Origin: Cardiobacteriaceae bacterium
GTDB lineage: Bacteria > Pseudomonadota > Gammaproteobacteria > Cardiobacteriales > Cardiobacteriaceae
Direction: 5' to 3'
DNA length: 64,000 nucleotides
Assembly (NCBI GenBank): GCA_030529365.1
Contig: JAUMXB010000004.1
Span: 62,001-126,000 of the forward strand
Shown one piece after another: positions 27,602 through 37,378 of this stretch. How positions within the stretch are numbered: the stretch's first letter is position 1; each line of letters starts with the position of its first letter. The notes below the pieces were generated by a model. The model ran no database searches, was not told the DNA's origin, and saw only the letters and a list, made by a program, of their open reading frames with translations. The position numbers and the translations under genes are program-made.

Positions 27602-28030
27602 ATGACAGCCATACCTCAATCCAAACCCCCGGTGCGCGTCGTCGTCGCCATCATTGAAAACGCGCGCGGCGAATTTCTCATCGCCGAACGCCCGGAAAGC
27701 AAGCCCGCCGCCGGATTGTGGGAATTTCCGGGTGGCAAGGTGGAAGCCGGCGAGAGCGATCACCAAGCGCTTGCGCGCGAGCTCGAGGAAGAGCTTGGCC
27801 TTGACCTGCGCGAAGATACTTTCACACCCTTTGCCGATAACGCGAGCGGCCATCTGACCCTTGCGTTCTACTATCTGCGCGCCTCGCGCGAACTCTTTCC
27901 CGAAGGCCGCGAAGGCCAGCAATGGCGCTGGGTGGCGCGTGCCGGGCTGGGCGATTATCCCTTCCCTGCGCCGAACCGCATCGTGCTGGAAAAGCTCTTG
28001 CAGGAAGATGGTAAGAAATATCCATCATAA
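27602..28030 (+). CDS. mutT: Nudix hydrolase, MutT-type 8-oxo-dGTP diphosphatase
   Basis: A 142-residue Nudix protein with a complete Nudix box GGKVEAGESDHQALARELEEELG and the preceding KPAAGLWEFPGG typical of MutT. It cleans 8-oxo-dGTP from the nucleotide pool to prevent A:T to C:G mutations. The first ATG (27602) is used although no clear ribosome site precedes it; an in-frame TTG at 27587 is an alternative. Its stop codon lies inside repeat R11. mutT near secA is common in gammaproteobacteria. Confidence 0.92.
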   Translation: MTAIPQSKPPVRVVVAIIENARGEFLIAERPESKPAAGLWEFPGGKVEAGESDHQALARELEEELGLDLREDTFTPFADNASGHLTLAFYYLRASRELFPEGREGQQWRWVARAGLGDYPFPAPNRIVLEKLLQEDGKKYPS

Positions 28031-28090
28031 GCGCTTGTTATGGTGATTTTTTATCACGATAAGCGCTTTATAATGAGATAATTTCTCATA
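28023..28090. repeat. AAGCGCTT element, copy R11, overlapping the mutT stop
   Basis: A box 28029, TGGTGATTTTTTATCACG, A box 28061 (32 bp spacing), TGAGATAATTTCTCAT. The mutT TAA stop forms part of the first ATAAGCGCTT. Confidence 0.85.
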
Positions 28091-28350
28091 ATCTTGGGAT
28101 TTATATAAATCTATGCTGACAAGAATATTCTGGTGCAGCATGGGCTTACGTCCACCCTGCGCGTCGGCAATGTTTGCATGGCCATTCAACCTGAAAACTT
28201 CCACATACCTCTCCGACAAACAGGCGAGGCAGACGCAGGGACGTAGCAGGCTACGTCCCTGAATAACCAAACACATGATGCACCACGGACGTTGCAGGCA
28301 ACGTCCCTACAGAAAATCGTGCCGCCGTCGTGCAGCGATAGCGGTCGCAG

Positions 28351-28387
28351 GCTGGGGTTAGGCTTTGCCTAACCCCAGCATTTTTTT
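28351..28387 (+). terminator. Strong hairpin followed by T run
   Basis: A 13-bp perfect stem GCTGGGGTTAGGC/GCCTAACCCCAGC with loop TTT, then A and seven T. It fits a rho-independent terminator for + strand transcription but lies 320 bp after mutT, so it may instead be a member of the GC-rich hairpin repeat family. Confidence 0.6.
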
Positions 28388-28509
28388 GTTTTTTGGAGAA
28401 CAGGTGCAGGTTTTTGAGTTGAATGGCTATATTGGGTGGCTTGTCGCGGATGATCCATAGCGCAAATCGCTGTGCAGATTTTCTCCCTAATTTATATCAA
28501 AAATAACGG

Positions 28510-28566
28510 AAAAATAGTTATTTTTTACCATCATGAAGCGCTTATTGTGGTAAAAATCGGTTATTT
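28510..28566. repeat. AAGCGCTT element, single-unit copy R12
   Basis: Minimal form TTTTTTACCATCATG, A box 28536, TTGTGGTAAAAA. Same layout as R4. Ten bp beyond it is the 3' end of the ABC adaptor gene. Confidence 0.85.
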
Positions 28567-28575
28567 TTGCATCTT

Positions 28576-29751
28576 TTATGGTGTTTCGCTGATCAGGCTG
28601 CCGTCGCGGAGCATGTCGTCGGGCTGGAGGATGACGCTATCGCCTTCTGCGAGGCCGCTGGTGATTTCCACCTGGGTGGCGGCGCGCAGGCCGGTTTCTA
28701 CCGGCGTGCGGCGGGCGCGGCCTTCTTCGATGCGCCACACCGCCCAGCCGTTTGCATCGCGGAAAAGTGCGCTGGCCGGGATGGCGAGGGCATTTTCCTT
28801 ACTGGCGGTGATGAATTCGATGTCCACGCGGTAGGCGTCGCCGAGGGTTTGCCATTGTTCCCGGGGGCTTGCGAGATCGAGCAGCACGCGGGTGCGCTGT
28901 TCTTCAACGCCCAGCGCCGAGACTTTGGTGAAACCGCCGGGTTCGATGCGGCTGACGGTGGCGGCAAGCGCTTCGCCGCCCCAGTGCAGGACGCGCGCGG
29001 GCGTGCCGGGCGCAAGGCGCACGGCGTCGTCAGAGAGAATGTCGGCTTCGAGTTCGAGTTCGCCGGGGTCGCCGGTTTCCATGAGGGGTTGCCCAGGGCT
29101 GACCGGGGTTTCGCTTTCGAGATGACGGCGCAGGAGCAGGCCGGCGGCAGGGGCTTTGACGTGGATGACGGTTTTTTGCCGACCGGGTTGGGTGTTGAGC
29201 TGGGCCTGTGCGGCTTCCACGCGCGCCTTGGCCATTTGTACTTCGGCGCGGGCGGCGGCGAGCTGGGCATCGGCATTTTCCAGTTGCGCCTGGGCGTGAT
29301 CGAGTTGCTGGCGGCTGGCGGCCTTGGCCTTGACGAGAGATTGCAGGCGGTGCTGTTCCTTGCGGGCGAGGGTTTGCGCGCTTTGCGCGGCATGGATGCG
29401 TTCTTCTGCTGCCTGTTGTGCGGCCTCGGCAGCGCGCAGTTCGGCTTCGCCGCGTTCGCGGCTGCGCGCGTCGAGCAGGGCGGCGGTGGCCGGTTCGATT
29501 TCGGCGACGGTTTGCCCGGCGGCGACGCTATCGCCGGGTTGCAGGGTGATGCGGCGCAGGGTGCCGGCAACGGGCGCGGCGATCTGGTAGCGCGCCTTGA
29601 CCCGGGTTTTGCCTTCTTCGCTGAAGGTTTGCTGCAAGGTGGTGGTTTGGGCCCGGGCGGTGGTGACGAATATCGGGCGTTCCCGGATGGCGAGGTAGGC
29701 CAGTCCGCCCGTCAGCGCGACAAGGATGAGGATGATGAGGGCTTTGCGCAT
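28576..29751 (-). CDS. HlyD/MacA-type periplasmic adaptor of an ABC exporter
   Basis: A 391-residue membrane-fusion protein: N-terminal anchor KALIILILVALTGGLAYLAI, a barrel-sandwich lipoyl-like half (VAGTLRRITLQPGDSVAAGQ), a long coiled coil rich in Ala/Gln/Glu (about residues 95-190), the second lipoyl half (VKAPAAGLLLRRHL) and a C-terminal beta barrel. It should bridge the inner-membrane ABC permease (29755-32118, 3 bp upstream) to an outer-membrane channel. No outer-membrane factor gene is nearby. Substrate unknown. Confidence 0.88.
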   Translation of the reverse strand: MRKALIILILVALTGGLAYLAIRERPIFVTTARAQTTTLQQTFSEEGKTRVKARYQIAAPVAGTLRRITLQPGDSVAAGQTVAEIEPATAALLDARSRERGEAELRAAEAAQQAAEERIHAAQSAQTLARKEQHRLQSLVKAKAASRQQLDHAQAQLENADAQLAAARAEVQMAKARVEAAQAQLNTQPGRQKTVIHVKAPAAGLLLRRHLESETPVSPGQPLMETGDPGELELEADILSDDAVRLAPGTPARVLHWGGEALAATVSRIEPGGFTKVSALGVEEQRTRVLLDLASPREQWQTLGDAYRVDIEFITASKENALAIPASALFRDANGWAVWRIEEGRARRTPVETGLRAATQVEITSGLAEGDSVILQPDDMLRDGSLISETP

Positions 29752-29754
29752 GGA

Positions 29755-32118
29755 TTACTCCCGGGTTTTCAATACTTCGATGAGATCAAGGCGGCGGATG
29801 CGGCGCAGGATGACGAGGGCGGAAAGGATGGCGCTGATGATGGTGGTGAGCGCGGCGATGGCGTAAGTGGAGGGTTCGATGATGAGCGGGATGCGGTAGA
29901 GGTCGGTTTGCAGGCCGGCAACGAGAAGGGCGATGAGGCCGTAGCCGGCGGCAAGGCCAAGCGGCAGCGAGACGATGACGAGGATGGCCATTTCGCCGAG
30001 CAGGATGTAGCTGACTTCGCCGTGGGTAAAACCAAGGACGCGCAGGCTGGCCAGCTCGCGGCCACGCTCGGAAAGCGCCATGCGCATGGCGTTGTAAACC
30101 ACGCCGACGTTGACGATCACGCCCATCAGGATGGCAATGGTGGAGAAGCTGCCGCTGACACGCTCCACCATGTCACGGAAGGCCTGTACGGCAGCTGTGC
30201 GCAGGTCGGCGCCCATGACTTTTGGGCGTGCGTCAAGCTGGTGCAGCAAGGCATTTTCCATGCCCGGTTCGACGGCAAGCAGGGCGCTGTTGACAAGATC
30301 GCCGTCGCCGAGGAGGCGGTTCATGCTTGAGAGCGTCATGTAGGCGCTGCTGCCGTTCAGGTCATAAATGGTTTGCACCACGGGGATTTGCACGCTGCGG
30401 CTGTTGCCTTCAAGGATATCCACCCACACGCGGTCGCCGACTTTGATGCCGAGCATGTTGGCAAAATAGTCGCCCAATATCAGCCCGCCTTCCTGCAATT
30501 CGACGCTGCGCAGGGCGGGATCGAGGAGATGGCGCAGCTGGCTGCCTGCGGCTATGCCTTCCAGCCCGAGGCGTTTTTGCCTGCCTTGGTGATGCAGACG
30601 GATGGCGATGCCGCGCTGCCCTTCGACACGGCGCACGCCGGGCAGATGCGCCAGTTCATGGAGGGCACGCGGCGGTGCGGCATCGATGAAGGTGGTGGCG
30701 ATATCGTGCTGGCGGGCGAGGCGGTATTCCACGTTGAGCATGTAGTTGATCGAGCCGCGCTGGAAGTTGCCGACCACGACGATGCTGGCGGCTGCCGCGA
30801 GGCCGAGCAGGGTGAAGAGCGCCTTGCCGGGGCGGCGCTCCAGCTGGCGCCAGATCATGCGCGTGGGCTGCGAGAGGAAGCGTGAAAGCCCCATGCGTTC
30901 CAGCAGGGTGCGGCGGAAGCGATCCGGCGCGGGTGGGCGCATGGCCTGCGCCACCGGTTCGCTGGCGGCGCGATAGACGGCAAAACCGCTGCCGAGAAGC
31001 GCGGCGGCAAGGCTTACGGCAGTGCCGATGGCGACGATGTGCGGGTTCAGGCGGAAATGCAGGTAGGGGAAATGGAAGCTGATCTGGTAGAGCGCGGCAA
31101 GGTGCTGGCCAAGCCAGATGCCGGCAAGCGTGCCGAGCGCGATGCCGGCAAGGCAGATAAGGCTGACCATGAGGGCATAGTGGCGCACGATATCGGGCGT
31201 GCCGTAGCCGAAGGCCTTGAGAATGGCGATTTGTTCGCGTTGCAGGCTGATGAGGCGCTTGAACACCATGTTGAGGAGAAAGGCGGCCACGCCGAGAAAG
31301 ATGGTGGGGAACATCCAGGTCATGGTGGCAAGCTGGCGGAATTCCTCGTGCAGCATGCGGTAGGAGAGCTGGTCGAGGCGGCCATGCGCGCCATGGCTGC
31401 CATGGCGGGAAAGAATGCGGTCTGCCGCGGCAATGACGTTGCGCTCGTGTGCGCCGGGGGCGAGACGCAGGGTGGCTTCATTGAACGCGCCGCGCATGTC
31501 GAGGGCTGCGGCCAGGCTTTCCTGCGGAATCCAGAGGATGGTATAGCGCCGGTCGTCGGGGAACATGCTGCCGGGCTGTACCAGATAAAGATGCTCGGCG
31601 GACATGGCGATGCCGCTCAGAGTGAAGCGCTGGCTGCGGCCATTGATGGTGGCGCGCAGGGTGTCGCCAGGTTTCAGGCGGTGCACTTTGGCAAAGGTTT
31701 CGCCAATGAGTATTTCATGGGTGGCGCCCGGAGCGGGCAGGCGGCCGCTGCGGAGAAATAGGCGGTTTTGCCGGGTTTCACCCGTTTCGGGCAGCGATTG
31801 CACAAGCGCCTGCACCGGCTCGTCGAAACCGGGAATTTCCAGTTTGGCGCCGGTGACGAGCCGGGCTTCCGCTTCGGCGACGCCGGGGATATCGGCAAGC
31901 CGCGTCAGGACGCTTTGCGGCGCGCGCTTGACCTGCGCCCACACATGCGAGAAGCGGCTTTCCTGATAGAGGCGCGCGCGCGTATCGCGCAGCGATTCGA
32001 GCGTTGCCTGCGACATCACCAGCATGGCTATCCCCGAGGCAATGACGAGTGCAATGGCAAGCGCCTGGCCGCGCATCAGCCACAAATCGCGCAGTGCCTT
32101 GCGGGTGAGGGAAGTCAT
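29755..32118 (-). CDS. ABC transporter permease, large FtsX-type
   Basis: A 787-residue permease with an N-terminal membrane helix (ALAIALVIASGIAMLVMS), a periplasmic MacB-core-like region, three helices (about 265-380), a second periplasmic domain (about 430-650) and a final FtsX block (VIVNVGVVYNAMRMALSERGRELASLRVLGF). Duplicate FtsX units of this size occur in 'YbbP/DevC-like' export or lipoprotein-type systems. It is co-directional with the ATPase, but repeat R13 lies between them. The adaptor follows by 3 bp. Mechanotransmission-type export is the likely role; cargo unknown. Confidence 0.88.
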   Translation of the reverse strand: MTSLTRKALRDLWLMRGQALAIALVIASGIAMLVMSQATLESLRDTRARLYQESRFSHVWAQVKRAPQSVLTRLADIPGVAEAEARLVTGAKLEIPGFDEPVQALVQSLPETGETRQNRLFLRSGRLPAPGATHEILIGETFAKVHRLKPGDTLRATINGRSQRFTLSGIAMSAEHLYLVQPGSMFPDDRRYTILWIPQESLAAALDMRGAFNEATLRLAPGAHERNVIAAADRILSRHGSHGAHGRLDQLSYRMLHEEFRQLATMTWMFPTIFLGVAAFLLNMVFKRLISLQREQIAILKAFGYGTPDIVRHYALMVSLICLAGIALGTLAGIWLGQHLAALYQISFHFPYLHFRLNPHIVAIGTAVSLAAALLGSGFAVYRAASEPVAQAMRPPAPDRFRRTLLERMGLSRFLSQPTRMIWRQLERRPGKALFTLLGLAAAASIVVVGNFQRGSINYMLNVEYRLARQHDIATTFIDAAPPRALHELAHLPGVRRVEGQRGIAIRLHHQGRQKRLGLEGIAAGSQLRHLLDPALRSVELQEGGLILGDYFANMLGIKVGDRVWVDILEGNSRSVQIPVVQTIYDLNGSSAYMTLSSMNRLLGDGDLVNSALLAVEPGMENALLHQLDARPKVMGADLRTAAVQAFRDMVERVSGSFSTIAILMGVIVNVGVVYNAMRMALSERGRELASLRVLGFTHGEVSYILLGEMAILVIVSLPLGLAAGYGLIALLVAGLQTDLYRIPLIIEPSTYAIAALTTIISAILSALVILRRIRRLDLIEVLKTRE

Positions 32119-32156
32119 GGGGTGAAGTCCGTTATTCTTTTCATGATTCTATGTTT

Positions 32157-32241
32157 TATAGTTGATTTTTACCATTAATAAGCGCTTATAATGAGAAAAA
32201 AATAACGATACTAAGCGCTTGTTGTGGTAATTTTTACCATG
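32157..32241 (+). repeat. AAGCGCTT element, copy R13, supplying the ATPase stop
   Basis: ATTTTTACCATTAAT, A box 32180, GAGAAAAAAATAACG, A box 32213 (33 bp spacing), TGGTAATTTTTACCAT. The last codon (Trp) and TAA stop of the ABC ATPase gene lie in the terminal TTTTTACCAT (read on the - strand). Confidence 0.85.
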
Positions 32242-32956
32242 TAATCTCCTGCGCTGACAGGCGGTTGGCGTTTTCCGCTTCACGGATGATTTGGCCGTCC
32301 TGCATCCACAGGATGCGTTCGGCCATTTTGGCAATGTCGGCATTGTGGGTGATGATGACGGTGGTGGTGCCCATGTCGCGGTTGACGGTTTCCAGCGCTT
32401 CGAGGACGCGCACGCCGGTGGCGGAATCGAGTGCGCCGGTAGGTTCGTCGCAGAGCAGGACGACGGGGCGCTTGGCGATGGCGCGGGCAATGGCGACGCG
32501 CTGCTGTTCGCCGCCGGAGAGTTGCGCGGGGAAGTGGTCGAGGCGTTTTTCGAGGCCGACGAGGGCGAGCGCGTCGGCAGGGTCGAGCGGGTTTTTCGCG
32601 ATTTCGGTGACGATGGCGACGTTTTCGCGCGCGGTGAGGCTGGGGATGAGGTTGTAGAACTGGAAGACGAAGCCGACGTGTTCGCGGCGAAAGCGGGTGA
32701 GCTCGGCATCGCTGGCGTGGCTCAGGTTTTCACCGTGATACCACACTTCGCCGGCGCTTGGCGTATCGAGGCCGCCAAGGATGTTGAGCAGGGTGGATTT
32801 GCCGCTGCCGGAAGGGCCGAGCATGACGACGAATTCACCGCGATGAAGGGCGAGATCAATGCCGCGCAGGGCATGCACCTGCACTTCGCCCATTTGGTAG
32901 GTTTTGGTGAGATTTTCTGCGCGGAAGATGGGGGCGTGTCCGGTTGCGGAAGTCAT
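32234..32956 (-). CDS. LolD/MacB-type ABC transporter ATP-binding protein
   Basis: A 240-residue ATPase with Walker [19 protein letters not shown] loop [18 protein letters not shown], signature [15 protein letters not shown], Walker [15 protein letters not shown] and switch His in IITHNADI, all typical of the LolD/MacB/FtsE family. Pairs with the FtsX-type permease downstream. AAGGAGG sits 5 bp before ATG 32956. It starts 23 bp after the acidic 123-residue gene, so that gene probably belongs to the operon. Its 3' end reads into repeat R13. Confidence 0.93.
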   Translation of the reverse strand: MTSATGHAPIFRAENLTKTYQMGEVQVHALRGIDLALHRGEFVVMLGPSGSGKSTLLNILGGLDTPSAGEVWYHGENLSHASDAELTRFRREHVGFVFQFYNLIPSLTARENVAIVTEIAKNPLDPADALALVGLEKRLDHFPAQLSGGEQQRVAIARAIAKRPVVLLCDEPTGALDSATGVRVLEALETVNRDMGTTTVIITHNADIAKMAERILWMQDGQIIREAENANRLSAQEITW

Positions 32957-32979
32957 ACCACCTCCTTGTGGCAGGCGGT

Positions 32980-33351
32980 TCAGCGCACGCCGATGGCATC
33001 GAGGAATTGCACGAGCAGGGTTTCGTACAGGCTGAAGATGCGCATGGTGAGCGGGCAGGTGTAGCGCAGGGGCACGAAGTCGTCGTCATCGTCTTCATAC
33101 TGGAAGAAGATTTCCAGAAGCTCGGGATCGCTGCCGTCGTAGTCATAGAGCAGGGTGATATGGACGGTTTTGTGGCTGCTGCCCTGGGCTTCGCCATATT
33201 CCGTCCAGGCGGCGCGCGCGGAGAAGGTGACGCGGTAATGGTCGTCAACCGAGTCGTAATCGATGGCTTCGATGTCTTCGACATGCAAGAGGCTGATAAG
33301 CGCAGGATCTTCTTCGTAAAGGGAAAGCAGGTGGTCGGAGAGGGTCAGCAT
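32980..33351 (-). CDS. Acidic protein of unknown function at the head of the ABC exporter operon
   Basis: A 123-residue protein I do not recognise. It is strongly acidic, with a run YEDDDDDFV at about residue 88 and many Asp/Glu in the first half, no signal peptide and no membrane segment. Predicted mixed alpha/beta with a C-terminal amphipathic helix ([19 protein letters not shown]). A good ribosome site (AGGAGC) precedes ATG 33351 and the next gene starts after 23 bp, so it is a real, expressed gene. Co-transcription suggests a cytoplasmic accessory to the exporter, but this is only context. Confidence 0.75.
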   Translation of the reverse strand: MLTLSDHLLSLYEEDPALISLLHVEDIEAIDYDSVDDHYRVTFSARAAWTEYGEAQGSSHKTVHITLLYDYDGSDPELLEIFFQYEDDDDDFVPLRYTCPLTMRIFSLYETLLVQFLDAIGVR

Positions 33352-33455
33352 GGCTTTGCTCCTGAAAAGACAAACATGTGCCAGGCCATTCTAGCGCCGA
33401 ACGCGGGATTGCGCTAATCTTCGTGATGCGTTTTCTCAATTGCAGGAGGTGGCTC

Positions 33456-34382
33456 ATGGCAAAGATTGGCGTAGTGGGAACGGGGTTTGTCGGCGCAAGT
33501 TCGGCCTATGCGATGACGCTGGCCGGTGTCGGCAACGATATGGTTCTGGTGGACGTGAACACTGCGCGCGCGCAGGCAGAAGCCGCGGATATTGGCCATG
33601 CTGCGTCGCTGTCGTCCGGGATGCGCGTGGTGGCTGGCGATTATGCCGCGCTGCAAGGGGCGGCCGTGGTGGTGATTGCTGCCGGGGTCAACCAGAAACC
33701 CGGTGAGTCGCGGCTGGATTTGCTGTCGCGCAATGTGCAGATTTTCCGCAGCATTATTCCCGAGATCGTGCGCCATGCCGAAGACGCCGTGGTGCTGGTG
33801 ACGACCAATCCGGTGGACATCATGACAGAGGTGACGAAATGCCTGCATCCCCATCCCGAACGGGTACTGGGTTCGGGCACGCTGCTCGATACCGCGCGTT
33901 TCCGCACGTTGCTCGGTCGCGAATGCGGCATCAGCCCGCGCTATATTCACGCGAACGTGCTGGGCGAACATGGCGATAGCGCGGTGCTGTGCTGGGATGG
34001 CGCGCGTCTTGCCGGTTTGCCGCTCGCCGAATTCATGGGCGCGGCGCTCGACGAGGAGAAGAAAAAGTCCATCGAGGCGGGCGTGCGCGATGCCGCGGCC
34101 ACGATCATTGCCGGCAAGCAGGCAACGTATTACGGCATTGGTGCGGCAGTGAGCAAGATTGTTTCCGGCATTCTCGGCGACAAGCGCGGGGTATATACCG
34201 TGTCGGCGGAAAGCCCGTATGGCGTGTGTCTGAGTTTGCCGCGGGTGGTGGGCGCTGGTGGCGTGTGCCGCACGGTGATGCCGCATTTGTCCGTGGCAGA
34301 GCAGGCGGAGATGCAGGCCAGTGCCGAGGTGCTGAAACAGTCTTTGCTGGGCGTGGTGGAAAACGGCAAGCTGCTGGTGTGA
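33456..34382 (+). CDS. ldh: L-lactate dehydrogenase
   Basis: A 308-residue NAD-dependent dehydrogenase: N-terminal GTGFVG loop, Gln80 and Arg86 in the substrate loop GVNQKPGESRLD (Gln at this position marks lactate rather than malate dehydrogenases) and the catalytic His in VLGEHGDS. It interconverts pyruvate and L-lactate. ATG 33456 has a strong AGGAGGTGG; the longer frame upstream is rejected. The stop codon is fused to repeat R14. Lactate production fits a fermentative or microaerophilic lifestyle. Confidence 0.92.
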   Translation: MAKIGVVGTGFVGASSAYAMTLAGVGNDMVLVDVNTARAQAEAADIGHAASLSSGMRVVAGDYAALQGAAVVVIAAGVNQKPGESRLDLLSRNVQIFRSIIPEIVRHAEDAVVLVTTNPVDIMTEVTKCLHPHPERVLGSGTLLDTARFRTLLGRECGISPRYIHANVLGEHGDSAVLCWDGARLAGLPLAEFMGAALDEEKKKSIEAGVRDAAATIIAGKQATYYGIGAAVSKIVSGILGDKRGVYTVSAESPYGVCLSLPRVVGAGGVCRTVMPHLSVAEQAEMQASAEVLKQSLLGVVENGKLLV

Positions 34383-34463
34383 TGAGAAAATTTCTCATCA
34401 TGAAGCGCTTATGGTGAGAAGTTTTCTCATTATAAGCGCTTATGGTTGGTAAAAAATCACTAT
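34381..34463 (-). repeat. AAGCGCTT element, copy R14 (reverse orientation)
   Basis: TGAGAAAATTTCTCATCATG, A box 34403, GAGAAGTTTTCTC, A box 34434 (31 bp spacing), TTGGTAAAAAATC. It begins within the ldh stop. Confidence 0.9.
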
Positions 34464-34478
34464 ATTTTGATGTTTCAT

Positions 34479-34507
34479 AAAAAAAGCGCTTCACAAGGAA
34501 GCGCTTT
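34479..34507 (-). terminator. Rho-independent terminator of the lpd gene
   Basis: On the - strand AAAGCGCTTC, loop CTTGT, GAAGCGCTTT followed by T residues. As with the phaA terminator, both arms carry the AAGCGCTT octamer. Located 20 bp after the lpd stop. Confidence 0.85.
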
Positions 34508-34526
34508 CTGCTGTAGCTGTTTATGA

Positions 34527-36287
34527 TCAGCTACGTTTTTTCTGCGGCGGCAGGTCGGTACAGACGCCTTCCGCCACTTCCGCAGCCATGCCGATGGATT
34601 CGCCCAGAGTCGGGTGCGGGTGGATAGTGAGCGCGATGTCGGCAACGTTGGCCTGCATTTCGATGGCCAGCGCGATTTCGCCAATCATGTCACCGGCATT
34701 GGGACCGACGATGGCGCCACCGACAACGAGATGGGTGTCTTTGTCGATGAGGAGTTTGGTAAAGCCGTCTTCAGCGCCGTTGGCAATGGCGCGGCCGGAG
34801 GCGGCCCACGGGAAGACGGCTTTGTCGATGTTAAGCCCTTCGGCCTTGGCCTGCGCTTCGGTCACGCCCACCCACGCCACTTCCGGGAAGGTGTAGGCGA
34901 CGCTGGGGATGACGCGCGCGTCGAAATAGGATTTCTGGCCAGCGGCGACTTCGGCGGCAACGTGGCCTTCATGCACGCCCTTGTGCGCCAGCATGGGCTG
35001 GCCGACGATGTCGCCAATGGCGAAGATGTGCGGCTGGTTGGTGCGCATTTGCTTGTCAACAGTGATGAAGCCGCGCTCGCTGACCTGGATGCCCGCGGCA
35101 TCCGCGCCGATTTTGAGGCCGTTGGGGCTGCGGCCAACGGCAACGAGCACGCGATCGTAGCGCTGCGCCTCGGCCGGTGCATTGGCACCTTCAAAGCGCA
35201 CGTAAATGCCGTCTTCCTTCGCTTCCGCGCCGACCGTCTTGGTGGAGAGCATGACGTTCTTGAAGAGGGGGACGTTGCGCTTCTGCCAGACTTTGACGAG
35301 ATCCTTGTCAGCGCCGGCCATGAGGTTGTCCGCCATTTCCACGATGTCGATATCCGTGCCGAGCGTGGCATAGACCGTGGCCATTTCCAGACCGATGATA
35401 CCGCCGCCGACGACGAGCATGCGCTTGGGCACGTCGGCAAGGGCGAGTGCGCCGGTGGAATCCATGACGCGCGGATCCTCCGGCATGAAGGGCAACTTGA
35501 TGCTCTGCGAACCGGCAGCGATGATGGCCTGCTTGAAGGCGATGGTTTTGCTGCCTTCTGCGGTTTCCACGCGGATTTCATGCGGAGAAACGAAGGTGCC
35601 GGTGCCCTGCACGACAGTCACCTTGCGTTGCCTGGCCATACCGGCAAGGCCAGTGGTAAGTTTGTTGATGACTTTTTCCTTGTGCGTGCGCAGCTTGTCG
35701 ATATCCACTTCGGGCTTGGCGAAAGTGACGCCGGAAGCAGAAAGGGTGGCCGCTTCTTCGATGATTTCCGTAACGTGCAGGAGCGCCTTGGAAGGAATGC
35801 AGCCGACGTTGAGGCAGACGCCGCCGAGAGTGGGATAGCGCTCGATCAGGGTAACATTGAGGCCAAGGTCGGCGGCGCGGAAAGCAGCGGAGTAACCGCC
35901 CGGGCCCGCGCCCAGCACGACGAGATCCACGGCATCTGCCGGGGCGGATGACGGTGCTGCGGGCGCAGGCGCAGCAGCAGGTTGCGGCTTGGCGGGTTCC
36001 GCCGGTTTTTCCGGCGCGGCAGCAGGCGCCGGGCTGGCTGCCGCATTATTGGCAAGCTCCAGTTCGCCAATCACGTCGCCCTGGGAAACCTGGTCACCGA
36101 CCTTGACGTTCAGCGACAGCAGCGTACCGCTGAATTCGCTGGGAACTTCCATGGAAGCCTTGTCGCTTTCCAGCGTGATCAGGGGGTCGCCCTCGCGGAT
36201 GCTGTCTCCCACTTTTACCATGACTTCAATGACATCCACTTTGCCGGAATCACCAATATCAGGAATGACCAGTGCCTGCTTGCCCAT
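34527..36287 (-). CDS. lpdA: Dihydrolipoyl dehydrogenase with N-terminal lipoyl domain
   Basis: A 586-residue fusion: a lipoyl domain (residues 1-80, lipoylation Lys43 in ESDKASMEV), an Ala/Pro-rich linker (about 82-118) and a full E3 with FAD motif VLGAGPGGYSAAF, redox-active cysteines in GGVCLNVGCIPSK and the C-terminal TIHPHPTLGES His-Glu pair. E3 reoxidises dihydrolipoamide of pyruvate or 2-oxoglutarate dehydrogenase. Lipoyl-E3 fusions are normally encoded after aceE-aceF; here it stands alone after trxB. GAGG precedes ATG 36287. Confidence 0.96.
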   Translation of the reverse strand: MGKQALVIPDIGDSGKVDVIEVMVKVGDSIREGDPLITLESDKASMEVPSEFSGTLLSLNVKVGDQVSQGDVIGELELANNAAASPAPAAAPEKPAEPAKPQPAAAPAPAAPSSAPADAVDLVVLGAGPGGYSAAFRAADLGLNVTLIERYPTLGGVCLNVGCIPSKALLHVTEIIEEAATLSASGVTFAKPEVDIDKLRTHKEKVINKLTTGLAGMARQRKVTVVQGTGTFVSPHEIRVETAEGSKTIAFKQAIIAAGSQSIKLPFMPEDPRVMDSTGALALADVPKRMLVVGGGIIGLEMATVYATLGTDIDIVEMADNLMAGADKDLVKVWQKRNVPLFKNVMLSTKTVGAEAKEDGIYVRFEGANAPAEAQRYDRVLVAVGRSPNGLKIGADAAGIQVSERGFITVDKQMRTNQPHIFAIGDIVGQPMLAHKGVHEGHVAAEVAAGQKSYFDARVIPSVAYTFPEVAWVGVTEAQAKAEGLNIDKAVFPWAASGRAIANGAEDGFTKLLIDKDTHLVVGGAIVGPNAGDMIGEIALAIEMQANVADIALTIHPHPTLGESIGMAAEVAEGVCTDLPPQKKRS

Positions 36288-36349
36288 ACTTTGAACCTCT
36301 GCAATAAAAAACGGTATTGTTCGAAAATGCGAAGTGTATCACCGGATAC

Positions 36350-37348
<999 letters not shown>

Positions 37349-37378
37349 CTACTATATGCGGGATTGGGAGAGCACGGT

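Larger units (their letters stand above)
28031..28575. other. Intergenic region of palindromic repeats (mutT / ABC adaptor, convergent)
   Basis: No gene found. It holds R11, two related palindromes with the same CAGG loop (GGGACGTAG/CTACGTCCC at 28238-28259 and GGACGTTG/CAACGTCC at 28287-28306), the strong hairpin at 28351-28387, and R12. Confidence 0.8.

Noticed and set aside
28025-28276. 83-residue - strand frame after mutT
   Set aside because: Encoded by repeat copy R11 and palindromes; no ribosome site.
34383-34526. Small RNA gene between ldh and lpd
   Set aside because: The structure is explained by repeat R14 and the lpd terminator; no promoter-like sequence was seen.
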